Below the pieces are notes generated by a model. It was not told the DNA's origin, did no database searches, and saw only the letters and a program-made list of their open reading frames with translations. Both the position numbers and the translations under genes were made by a program. 64,000 nucleotides of DNA from Luidia sarsii (lineage: Eukaryota; Echinodermata; Asteroidea; Paxillosida; Luidiidae): contig OX465110.1 in NCBI GenBank assembly GCA_949987565.1, forward strand, positions 5,243,476 to 5,307,475. The letters are read 5' to 3'. This document shows, piece by piece, positions 30,602 through 42,600 of this stretch. The stretch's first letter is position 1. Each line of letters opens with the position of its first letter.

Positions 30602-31490
30602 TAGTTGCGGTAACCGTAACCCTCATCCTCCCGAAGGTCGGAGACCTGAGGGTTACGGGAACGTATGTACAAAATTATAGCGAGGTTTTTGTTTTTACCA
30701 TTTTGGAAACACCACTGTCCCGATCGCCCCCTTTTTCCACCCTTTTGAAAATCGCCACACACAATCTAAGGACATGCACTTGATCCCAAATGTATACTGA
30801 ATGTGATCAGATAACTCAAAACATCGTGGGTAAAATACTTTTCCGAAAAATTGGCAGAAACTCACCAAAATACTGTCTGTAAATGTCCCGTCACAGTCTC
30901 CGCCAGGTTCGGAATCCGAACCTGGCGCCTCGACCAATCAGCGCTTAGTCTCGTGACGTATTCCCGCACGACGGCTATTTGCTGTTTCGCAATAACAGTC
31001 CACACTCGTGGTGCGCGCGCAGGTCATCGTCCTGTGAAGAGCCGACTGGTACTGTATACAACCATGGATATGCGCGCGCACCACGAGTGTGGACTGTTAT
31101 TGCGAAACAGCAAATAGCCGTCGTGCGGGTATACGTCACGAGACTAAGCGCTGATTGGTCGAGGCGCCAGGTTCGGATTCCGAACCTGGCGGAGACGTTG
31201 ACGGGACATTTACAGACAGTATTTTGGTGAGTTTCTGCCCGTTTTTCGGAAAAGTATTTTACCCACGATGTTTTGAGTTATCTGATCACATTCAGTATAC
31301 ATTTTGGATCAAGTGCATGTCCTTAGATTGTGTGTGGCGATTTTCAAAAGGGTGGAAAAAGGGGGCGATCGGGACAGTGGTGTTTCCAAAATGGTAAAAA
31401 CACAAACCTCGCTATAATTTTGTACATACGTTCCCGTAACCCTCAGGTCTCCGACCTTCGGGAGGATGAGGGTTACGGTTACCGCAACTA
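30602..31490. mobile_element. 889-bp palindromic (foldback) element
   Basis: Two arms of about 420 bp are near-perfect inverted copies around a spacer of about 60 bp (roughly 31020-31075). Ends are TAGTTGCGGTAACCGTAACC and its inverse. The direct repeat GATTTCGTC flanks both ends (30593-30601 and 31491-31499), a 9-bp target duplication. Near each tip lies a smaller dyad around CTCAGGTCTCCGACCTTCGG. No transposase is seen. It lies about 680 bp upstream of the VPS4 start codon. Confidence 0.85.
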
Positions 31491-33187
31491 GATTTCGTCA
31501 TGAGTTGTTAAATTGCTGGCTTTTGGGTATACTTCTGGCCTATTAATCGATATAGGTGCATGTTTCGGGTTTTGGGGGTTGTTTTTATATTTAAGCTCGG
31601 ATCTTCGTTGTTTGGTCAAATATTGGTCTCGTTTAGCCTGGGCCGGGTGATTATTATAAGAGTTTCTTTCACCATACCAATTGGACATGCGCATGATCCT
31701 AGGGCCGGCGTTTACGAAATGGTTGTGGTTTGTTTCCGAATAGTGAAGGCCGCATGTTGGCTTGATAGATACAGAGTATTCACCAAGAAGCAGGGGTCAA
31801 ACGCTTGTTTTTAGATGCCTGCGATATATTATATAACGAGCTAAGATAAACATGACCGTAGCCTAAGCCTAAGCCAAAGCCTCATTTACAGTTTGTACAT
31901 GGTATGTAGATGACTCATGACTCATGATAGAATCCTCATGTTGAAATCTTACGGCCTAGGATGCTGTACGTTTCGAGAAATGGTTGAATGCTGCCCCCCC
32001 CCCCCACAAAAAAGCCAACGACTGTTTCGAATTACATACATTGTATACACCACGTACGGGCGTACATCCAGTACATGTAAAATGTACAGTACCTGTACAC
32101 ACAAATCAGTTGTCCATAGTGGGGTAAAACAAAATAGAGGGCGCTATTTAAAAATCCAACCGAATCCGTTTATCTGTCACAGGTTTCATGGCATACATGG
32201 TGCCCTTTCCTCAGATTATCATTTGAACTAAAAACTTCACGGTGTTGTTTTTGGATATGTTTAATGGTTTATAACACAAACCAAGGTAATCTCTCGACCA
32301 TTCAATGTTGTATTATTGGGCCTTCAACCTAATTTTATTTTGTGAACATTGCCTTATCTTCGAATACATATCCTTTAATTTGTTTTGGCACTGTTTATTG
32401 TCGCTACTGACAAACTAGGGCACATTGTCCCAAATCAACAATGGTTTTGAAAATGTAAAACCATACAGAAACTGAGAGAAGATAAGGCAATATTATAAGA
32501 ACCAAAAAAGGACAACGGTAAGACCAGGTTTACAATCGTCAGTTCATTTTAATATTAAACATCAAAACACTACCACACTAAACCCAAAATGTGACAAACT
32601 ACTTGAGCAACTTGATATATTTTCGGCTATTTTTTTTCTTTTGCTGTCAATAACATTCAACGTGCCAAAAATGGTGCGAAGAATGGCTATTACTGTCCGC
32701 TGTGAATTTTTTAATTTTCTTTTCAAAGGAAAACATTTTCAAACTGAACACAACGTGGGCATAATTATAAATAAATGTTCTTTCTAACAAATACACTACC
32801 ACTCAAACATCATCGACATATGATAGAAGTTTCTTCAATAAATATATCTTGATTATAATAGACGATTTTCCATAAATATACTTTTTTTTTTTTACAAAGC
32901 CAATGGTTTTTATTGCAAAGCAGCGAGAGATCTTGACAAGGGACTTGCAAAATAAATTAGCAAATATGTAAATTTGTCAGCTTCATAAAAAAAGGTTTAG
33001 ATGCAATAAACTTGGAGCGCATTTTGTCAATATTTTGTAATGGTGTGTTCCATAAGCTTCCTATATAGGTTTACTGCGATGTCATTACCAATATCAATCT
33101 TTGCCAGTATAAAAACACGGGTCTAGTCTTAGTGTAATCCGAGTCTACCCAGGTCAGCTAATCAACCATGGCAGAGATAGAACCCGA

Positions 33188-33305
33188 TTGATCCACCTTG
33201 GCCAAATCCCAACCACGGGAAACCCAGGCCAAATCCCAACCAGGCCAAATCCCAACCACGGGAAACCCAGGCCAAATCCCAACCAGGCCAAATCCCCAAA
33301 ACGGG
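33188..33305. repeat. Short tandem array, GGCCAAATCCCAACCA unit
   Basis: Alternating GGCCAAATCCCAACCA and CCACGGGAAACCCA blocks. The unit is related to the array at 35503-35775 in an intron of the neighbouring gene. Confidence 0.7.
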
Positions 33306-33607
33306 AAACCTAAAAATCCCAATGTACTGCAAAGATGAAGGAACCTGCTAAACCGGCCCAGTATAAACACGCATAAATCTTCTGCAGGTTCCAAGGCCAG
33401 ATAGAGATGGTAATTAAAACAATGCTTTCCCAAGAACGATTGAGAGAAGGCACGAGATGCAGCAACTTCACATTTGGACGGTACGAGAAATTGAAAAAAA
33501 ATGCGAACATTCCAAGCAAGAATCTTCTGACAAACAAATGAGTGACTTGATTTCTGGTTTGGTTTGCTAATTTACTTTGCAGCGATGTCAAGAATGGTTC
33601 AATTTTT

Positions 33608-33613
33608 TTTATT
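33608..33613 (-). promoter_or_regulatory. Polyadenylation signal of the discoidin-kringle gene
   Basis: AATAAA on the minus strand, 33 nt after the TAA stop at 33647-33649. Position and sequence are canonical. Confidence 0.6.
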
Positions 33614-33646
33614 TCAATGTTTGTCCTGCATTTTGTCAATTGCAAC

Positions 33647-36600
33647 TTATCGCCGACATAGCAGGGCAACGATAGCCAGGGTAATGGCGTACACCGGCCA
33701 AAAGGTGGCAGCAGACTGAATGGATGCCGCGCCGCTGTTGCCATGGTCACCAACAACAATGTCATCATCCGCAGAGTTCGTCTCGCCGTCGTCTCCATCG
33801 ACTGGCACGATCCGCTGCAAACAGAGGCAGAACAAATGAAACAAAGTTGGTCACTGAAGTCATTTGGTGCACCCCTTGTTTGGTCTATTCGATGGTCTAC
33901 TTTTTAAGGGTTTGCCCTGTTCCATGTGATGAGCACGGGGTGCTCAGTGCATAGCCCGATTCCCGATTGTCTACTTTTGGATAGCTGTCGTAATCCTTAG
34001 ACCAAAGTGTGGCCCTTAATGCAGTAGCATGAAACTAAAAAAATAAAAAAATTTAAAATAAAAAATCTGAAGATGCTTCCAAGAGAATTTTGAGGAGACT
34101 GGTAAGTAATGCATTATCGAGAGAAACTACTACTTTGTGACTTTCTTGCATAATGAAGTAAATACGGAAAGCTATCGCCAAATGCTCACTGACTAAAATG
34201 ACCTGCAATACATAAAACTTAGACCGCCTGACGTTTCGATCCTAGCAGGTCCTGCTCGTCGTATAACTGACTATCAATCGCAAGACGATGAGCGATGCAC
34301 AGACACCATACGGCCTATCACAACTCACGATGGGGTTTATATCCATCGTGAGTCGAGTTACGATGCATCGTACAAGGCTTTGTGAAATCCACCCCTGGGC
34401 TCCGTTTTCAGTGTCATCCCATCCATCACTCACCTCGTCCAGGACCAAGGGCCTCTTGCAGGCAAAAGTCTCGGGCGAGTACTTCTCCCCGGCGTTGGTG
34501 CAGACGCAGGCCAGCGCCTGGGGGTCGTGGGTGGAGTTGGGCGGGCAGCCCCGGAAGAGGAGAGCCTGGTGGACGGCCACGGGCCGGTCCACGCGGTCGC
34601 GGACGTCGCGCCGCCTCCGTCGGCCGCCCGACCGCTGGACGAGCCGGTAGACGGTGGTGATGGTGTACTTGCGCGACTTGGCCGACAGGGCCTTGTTGGT
34701 GAAGAGGATGCGGTGGACCTCAGACTCCGGGAGGTAGCTGTGAGAGTCCAATGACTGCCAATGAACGGAGAGAAAGAAAGAAGAATATTTCAACTCAAGC
34801 TGTATACACTCTTTTTGCTTCAAGATCACTTCCAAGCAGGTACATGGAGAGACAGCAGACGGAAAATGATCAATACTAGTGGAATCAAGTCTACCACATA
34901 ATCTCCACTAGCTGATACAATTATCTTGCCAATGAAACAATTTCAAACAGGTCGACTGACCAACAACGGACAAAGACAACATCAATATATATACTGGGAT
35001 TGAGTTTACATCTTCAGTTAAATCTGCATCATGACAATCATTTTATTTTTTATTTTTTTAGTGCTTATTAAATGAACTGATGATTGGTTTATCGGATCCG
35101 ATTCTCCACAAAAACGTAATCTCCACAAAAACCGGCACGTGGCCATGCGTTGTACAAATTAAATCTGTGTAATGAAGCCCGTGTACAGCATGCCCATTGA
35201 AATTACCTGAGCCGACGTTGTGATGGAAGAGTATCCTATAGGATTGTCGGGATCACTGGCCAGACGATAGGTGAAGTCGGTCGAGACGTAGGCCGTGTAA
35301 GAGTCGCCGGGCGGTGCCACCAGGCAACCCTTGGAGAAAAAAAGGAAAGAAGGGTGTGGGGAGAGGGGGAGGGCAGAGTCAAATAAAAACAAAAGCAGAC
35401 ACGGAGTTCGAACCAGAGACCACAGCCGAGTTGTAACGTGGATGGGGAAACCTTGACCGAGTTGGAACCCGAGTAAGCCACCTTGGGTAAATCCAAACCA
35501 CTGTAACCTATAGGCCAAATCCTGACCACGGTAACCTATGGGCTAAATCCCAACCACGGTAACCTATGGGCTAAATCCCAACCACGGTAACCTATGGGCC
35601 AAATCCCAACCACGGTAACCTCTGGGCCAAATCCCAAGCACGGTAACCTACCGGTATGGGCCAAATCCCAACCAGGCCAAATCCCAACGACGGTAAAAAC
35701 CCTGCAGGCCAAATCCCAACCACGGGTAACCAAGTCCAAATGCCGAGACCCAACCAGGCCAAATCCCAACCACGGTACCCCTTGGCAGAGTTAGAACCAG
35801 AGAATCCCAGTATAGTTCAAATCAGGGATAGTGGGGGGGGGGGGGGGGGCTTGCAGAGTTCGAACCAGAGGAGAATCTCAGCATCAGCAATTCGAATCAG
35901 ACGACCCAACACATTAATGGAATGGATGATCAAACTATAGATGGACCTGGGTTGGGTGGACTCTCAAAGCAAGAGTTCACAGTATACTCACATCGCCCGT
36001 GTTGTACTCCTCGCCGATGCAGACCATGAACAGTGTCAGCTGCAACTCCAGCCGATCCCGGAGGAACTGCGGGAAGAAGTGCGTGTCCATGGTGACCTGC
36101 TCCAGGTGGGACACGCCCGGCAGGACCCCGCCCCTGATGTCCACCGTGGGATCTGAACCGTGCACCTTCTTCAGGTAGACCCTGCGGAGAAGGAAACCAA
36201 GCGATATACGTCCGAGGGTCAGAGAAGATAGAGGGACAGGGGTGACACGCGATTCCAGGGGCAACTTTCGAGCATTTCAATTGTACGCATGGGTTGAAAG
36301 GCTGCATCTATTGTGGTAGTGTACACAGAGATGCGAATACAATAGATCGTTTGCACCGGCAGCCATCTTTGGGGCCTTCTAGCGTTATCAAAAATCAGTG
36401 ACAATGCAGGTACAAAAGAGCGCACTCTTGCCTATCCAAGAGGAACAAAGACCAGGCCCCAAAGATGGCCACCGGTGCAAACGATCTCTAGCCGTAGCTC
36501 TGGAAGCCCGTTTAGGACTCTGCTTTAGTCTCACCACTGATCGCACGAGTTCGGCGACTCCGTGCATTACCTGGGGCTGTCCTTCGTGTCGTCGGTCACC

Positions 36601-39600
36601 TCCACGGTGGTCTGCAGCGTGATCTCGTTGGATATTATGGCCGCGGGGATGTCCAGCCGTCGGCAGTTGGATCGGTCGTTGGCACTATTGGCGCAGTCGT
36701 AGGTGTCGAAGTTGAACGTGAACTCGCCTTTGCGTGCGTGCGTGGAGTGTGGAGGGGAATTATAGAAGCAAAAGTCAGGGATCGTTGGGCAATACAACAC
36801 TGTGCTAAACGACCAATCGCAGCCCTGCAAACTTGGGGTGCCCACTGAAAGGTATATACTCTACCTCCCAGCAATAAAAAGCACCCGAGACGCAATCCAA
36901 CTTGTTAATTAGACCCCCCCCCCCAGATATATCACCTTCATAATTTCCTATAATACGAGCAAGAACAACTTGGATAACTTGCAAGGATATAATATGTTTG
37001 GGTGGAGCAGCATAAATTTAACATGTCTGCGTCAAGGAGAGTGTAATTCAATAAGGAAGTCGTGGGTTCGAATCCCGCACGAGTGGTCTGATTTTGTTTT
37101 CATCAGGCATCGGGTAAAGGTCAGTGATTTTTTCGTCGAGCAGGGCAAACCCTCATTGAAGGAGATGAACACATCCCATTGGATGAATGAATCAAGATGT
37201 TAATAATATGTATAAAGCATTTGCGATGGTTATGAAAAGTAAGTTGATTATACAATCAATTACAGACTTGTACAGCTTTGTTGACCATAGCTTCGCAGTG
37301 CCTCAATCCCTTCACTCGACAATCGACTCGGTTGAAAGTATAGTCTTAGAAAGCCACTCGTAGGCATACCAGGCAGATTGTTTTCCCCCCAACGCTTAAC
37401 ATGCAACTCCTTCCATTCTTTTAGAACCAAGCGGGCCTTCCTAAGCTCATTTACCAGTAGCGTCAATGGGCATGCCGCTGGTTGCCTGAGACGCGTCTAC
37501 CTCCAGCACCATAATGAACGTCCATCGCTGCGTGCACTGTCCGTTCCATTCCGTGTAGTTGCAGGAGGGGGCATAGTTCGCGTATGCGTCCGCTGGCTCG
37601 AACTCTGTTACAAGCCAAAATGAGGAAGATTTGTCAATTTCCACTGACTAGAACGATCAAAAATACAACAAGGGGGCCCTTTCACAAATACCGCCGTAGG
37701 CAGTCTACGAAATGAATGGCTTAGGCTCGGGCTTAGGTCATATTTGATCTTACTCGTTATAATCATGCACAGTCATCATGCACAGTTTCTTGGGGAATAT
37801 CCTATACCTATCAAGCCAACAACCACGACCTGGATTTTCAGATTTTGTCGGACGGAGACGAAGCCCGAGCCCGAGCCTAAGCCTTCATTTCGTAAACTCC
37901 AAGTAGCAGAAGCCTAACCTGGGTTTTGGAAAAGGACCCATGCAGTAGAGGGTCAAACCTTGGGAATGACCCCTGGAAAGATGGGAATGCCATCGCGCCA
38001 TTCCAACCAAAATCATGACGGGAGAGCCGCTTAAACACGCAAAGTCGTATAAACCACACTGACGAAATGTCAAACCCTTTCGATTTACATTCCACTACTT
38101 TCCACGTGATATGTAACAGTGGATCTTGAATTTCTGTGCTTAAGCATACATCCATTTACATGTTTTTTCTTTCGGGCCACCACTCGAATCCAATATCATT
38201 TCACTTTGACAGATACAAACATCTTTTGAAGAGATCTAGGAGGCCTGACGTTTGGATCCCAGCAGGATCTTTCTCCGACGCATTTTGGTCTTCGAAGAAG
38301 GTCCTGGCTCTAGGATGGAAACGTCATCACACCCTGCCACACACAAAATAGAAAGCTCCACAACTCACCCGAGACCGGGCAGGAGATCTGCGGTGGTCCG
38401 ACGTCGCAGTCCACCGCTTCATCGCTGGCGGCCGTGAAGCACCAGGCAGTCTCGCCTCCCGAGGCCCGGCGGCAGAAGTTGTGGTCTCCCACGCCCTCTG
38501 CGCGCAGCGCGTCCACGTCCACCTCGGTGCTAGGCCAGGGCTCGCACACATCGCCCGTATTGGCCACGGACACTGTGCCCCGGTAGTCCGACTGATCTCC
38601 GGACGTGTAGCACTCGCTCAGCTCTGTTGGGTAAATCACCCCACCACACACACACACAAACGATATCAAGTAGGGCCTATGTAAATCAACGGGTAATGGA
38701 GGTTCACCAGGGACGTCTGTCCCTCTCGAGGTAACCTTTCACACGATGCCAATATTTGGTAAGATTTCTCATGCATGAGACATTTTCTCAAGCCTTGCGA
38801 GTTTTTTCAGCGTCGCCTGAAAAGATTTTATCATTTTTTTTTATCATTTGGCAAGTGGTTTATTCACTTGCCTAGTGAAAAAAAACATACAGACGGCTCG
38901 GGCAGACGTCAAGACATTGCTCTCAATATTCCGTCAAGTTTTTCCCCAAGTTTTTCATTATTTGTTTGACTTGAAAACGCTGCACCCACGAGTGAAAGCG
39001 GGGGTATTGATCCCGAGAGATATATGGCTGTTAATGGTTGAATTGCTCCCGACTGACGCCCCAACCCGGCAAAGACTAGTTGACCATTGAGGGAGGCCAC
39101 CATCTAAGGACTGGATAGCACAGATGGTAAAAGCCATCTGGTATACGCAAAATGAAGAGGTTCCCGTCTACGTCTGTATCCGCCCCATCTAACTTTTGAT
39201 GATCTGATGCGAATAGAAGGGACTCAAGTCAAGATTGATGAAACGAAAAAAGGGTGGGGTTTAATTTTTTTTTTACCGTCGCATCCCAAAATTTCAAAGC
39301 GGAGAGCGATGCTGTTGTCCCAGCTCTGCGGCAGAATGCGGAGTCGTCGGGCCTGAACGGGTTCCTTGAAGTAGTTGGTGACGATGGTCCCGGAGTCGAA
39401 GTTGCCATCAAAAACCTGAAATTCAAATCGCGAATACACGGTCACCGCCAAGAAGTCTATAGTTGTATGGGGTTGATCTAATTATATTTTCTTAAGTGAT
39501 ATACAAAAATGTTGCAAAACTGCAAAATGCAAAATGCAAATCATAACGTTTAGTGGGCCTGACGTTTCGATCCTGGCAGGACCTTTCTCAAAGGCAGAGT

Positions 39601-42600
39601 GAGAAAGGTCCTGCCAGGATCGAAACGTCAGGCCCACTAAATTTTAATTACATTTTTCATCACAATTTTCATCAGAATTTCCAAATCTTCCATTTCTTCG
39701 AGAAAAGTATTCATATTATTATCATCCCGTTTTCCAGCTGTTCACCCTGCTCCACACCCCTGTCAAGCTTGTACTATATCTTCTTTCCATAGCTAACTCC
39801 CCCTCCCATCCCAATCCCCTTCCGCTCTTTTCAGAACCCCACATAATTATTCACTAATGGCGTCACCGAAAACCTTCAAATCTCATCTTTCATTTTGTTT
39901 GCATGACCATGAGTGGCTTTCTCCCCAGGCAAACTGTGGTATTAATTTTGTCCACTTATGTGTGTGGTTAGCCTCCGATGAAGGTCCTGCTAGGATCGAA
40001 TCGTTAGGTCACCAACTACGTATACAACTTTACCACAGGTCCAACGGGTTGGTAAGCACTTTTCTAAGATTTCTCATGCACGAGACATTTTCTCAAGCCT
40101 TGCGAGTTTTGGGGGTTTTTTTCAGCGTCGTCTGGAAAAAGGCCTTTATATGTGATCCGGCACAGCGACATGAGGAATATCCCACCAAAACACTTTTCAA
40201 GTAAACAACGCCTGAAGTCAAATATCTCCTCAATTCGATAAAAAAAAAAAAAATTGGTTTTCTGTTGTGTGTATTGGAGGATATTATGTTCAAAGGATTT
40301 TTCCGATATCAGTCTCTAAATGTTGAAAAACGAGGATTTCGGGGAGTGTTTGTGTACTGTTTTCATGAAAATGTAAAGTTTCTGCGTTTTTGAATGGCCG
40401 CTTTCGAGGAGTTAGACTTGTGCTGCTATATTGTGTCTGGTACCAAATGAACGAGCGAAGTCCCCCTTGTACTATTTACAACAAAGTTCACACGGAAATA
40501 ATTTTGATATCATTTCAAAGCTAATGGTATACTCTTTCACATCATTAGATAATCTCAAAATCTCAAAAGTGGGGTTTATTCCTCATTATGCTGTGCCGGG
40601 TCACATATACGAGCACGAAAAAAAAGAGGATGCTTTACCACTGGAACGCCGGTATCGTCGACGATCTCCGAGAACGCCCCGCTGATCTGAGTGCTGTAGG
40701 CAACGACGTACTCCGTCACCCACATGATGGTATCCTGATCGACGTAGCCCTGAGTCTGAACGCCCGAGCACCACGTGTCGGCATCGAAGAGAACCTGGCG
40801 AGTGAGTTTGGGGGGAAGAGAAACTATGAAGCATACACGAATGCGTTGGAATATAGAGGGTGTCGCATATTAAAGCTAGCACAATCTGTGGCAATTTTTC
40901 ACCCCTGATGTGCATTTTTCAAATCAGATATTTCACATAGTGTTACACCCAACCTTCATTTCCGTCTCTAATACCGAACATAAAAACAAACAAATAAGTT
41001 TTTTTCTTTTTCAAAAGGCAATTTCCCCCCAAAAGACCTTTCTGGTTTGTTTTCTTCTATAGGCCTACCTTTCTCTAAGGGAAATTACAGCAAGGACGGC
41101 TGCAAATTGTATGGGCCAACAAGTGTGCACACGGGCCGCGCCCATACACCGATCCAGTAGGCCACGCCCACCATAGCAACGGTCATGCGCACAACGTGTC
41201 ACGATCGCCCATACGCCGTGCGCGTCCACTGCACGCCCACAACCACCGAAAGCACTTCTCTCCGTTGGACTTTGGTTTTGATAAAAGGCTTAAAAAAATC
41301 TCGGCATTTCCTCTCTTGCCAGGGTATCGAGAGTCAGAATTACAATGAAAATAATTATAAACGCCGCTTGACCATGGTTAAGGACAAAACTCGGGTTTGC
41401 AGAGGAATTGCCTGGTACATACGGAACAAAAGTAAACAAAACGAAAAGTGTGTAGTAAATTTAGAATGCAAAGTTTAAAACCTTATGTCGGGCAAAATTG
41501 TGATTGGTCAATTTGTCCAGGGGCGTGGCCTACTGGATCGGTATATTGTCAAGAGCTCAGATGGGAACAGTTTTCAGATGGGGGGGGGGGGGGAAATGTC
41601 GGGTTTACCTATTCTAAAATAGGGGAGGAGGGTTGATGAGATTTGAGGGAGAAGAGAGAAGGACGTGCAGGTAAGTACCTGGACCCACTGGTTGACGTCG
41701 GCGGAGCCGGCCACCCAAGCCCCGGCCGAAGACGGCCAATCCGGTTCGGCCCTCAGTCGCCCTTTGTCCCCGCCATACTCGGGCAGCCCGAGCCACATGG
41801 TGGAGGCCACAATCTGTGGATCTGTTATGTCCCCGCTGTACACTCCGAGAGGCCGGTTGCAACCTGGCAATGACAAAAAGGAACGAATAAAAAGCATGTT
41901 TTCCCCCATTTAAAAAAATGAAAAATCGCCCAAAACAAGGCTATAAAGGGGTCAATAATTAAGGGCTAAGGAAAGAAGGAGATAGAGAGGAACTCGGTAC
42001 AGACGTCCCAACCACTTGACCACCGAGCTTGTCGGGGTCTTGTGGCGCATTCGCGTTGGATGCATCATAGATTATAACACGATGCTTGCGTCGAGGAGAA
42101 TGTAATTCAATGTAGGTTTGCATGACGTAATAAGCACCGAGTGCCCATGCCTGATAAAAAACAAATTTCAGGCAGCTCTGGCGGGATTCGAACCCGCGAC
42201 TCCCGCTTTCTATAGTGCAGACGTCTTAACCACTTGACCACCGAGCTGGTCGAGGTCGTGTGGTGGATTCGAATATTGCATAGTTGCGGGGTACCACGTT
42301 CTAGCATACGAATGCGTGTTCGCTTCTTTTCATTTTATAAAGGATCTGCCCGGATGAAACCATTTTTTTTTTTCGTTCTCCGGGCTCGCCGGACGATCCA
42401 TGGGCCACCGACCCCACCCCCATCCCCATCCCGGAGTTTCGGTGCTTCGCTCATCATGACCTCACCCACCTCGAGAGGGCTTCTGCTTGATGTGCAAGAG
42501 CTTGTTGCCGGTCAGAGAGTCGGCCGGGCTGTAGGTCAGACTGCCAGAGTTGAAGACGGAGACGAGGCTGCCGTTGGGGTGCGACGTGACGGTGCGAAAG

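Larger units (their letters stand above)
29926..33646. other. Spacer between the VPS4 start and the end of the discoidin-kringle gene
   Basis: The VPS4 promoter should lie just above 29925; no TATA box is evident. The main content is the 889-bp palindrome at 30602-31490, then a partial TTAA-type MITE (about 31919-32330), poly-T runs and a short tandem array at 33188-33305. No other gene was found. Confidence 0.6.

Noticed and set aside
42174..42247. Functional tRNA gene
   Set aside because: The anticodon stem does not pair and the flanking tail is shared with another SINE copy.
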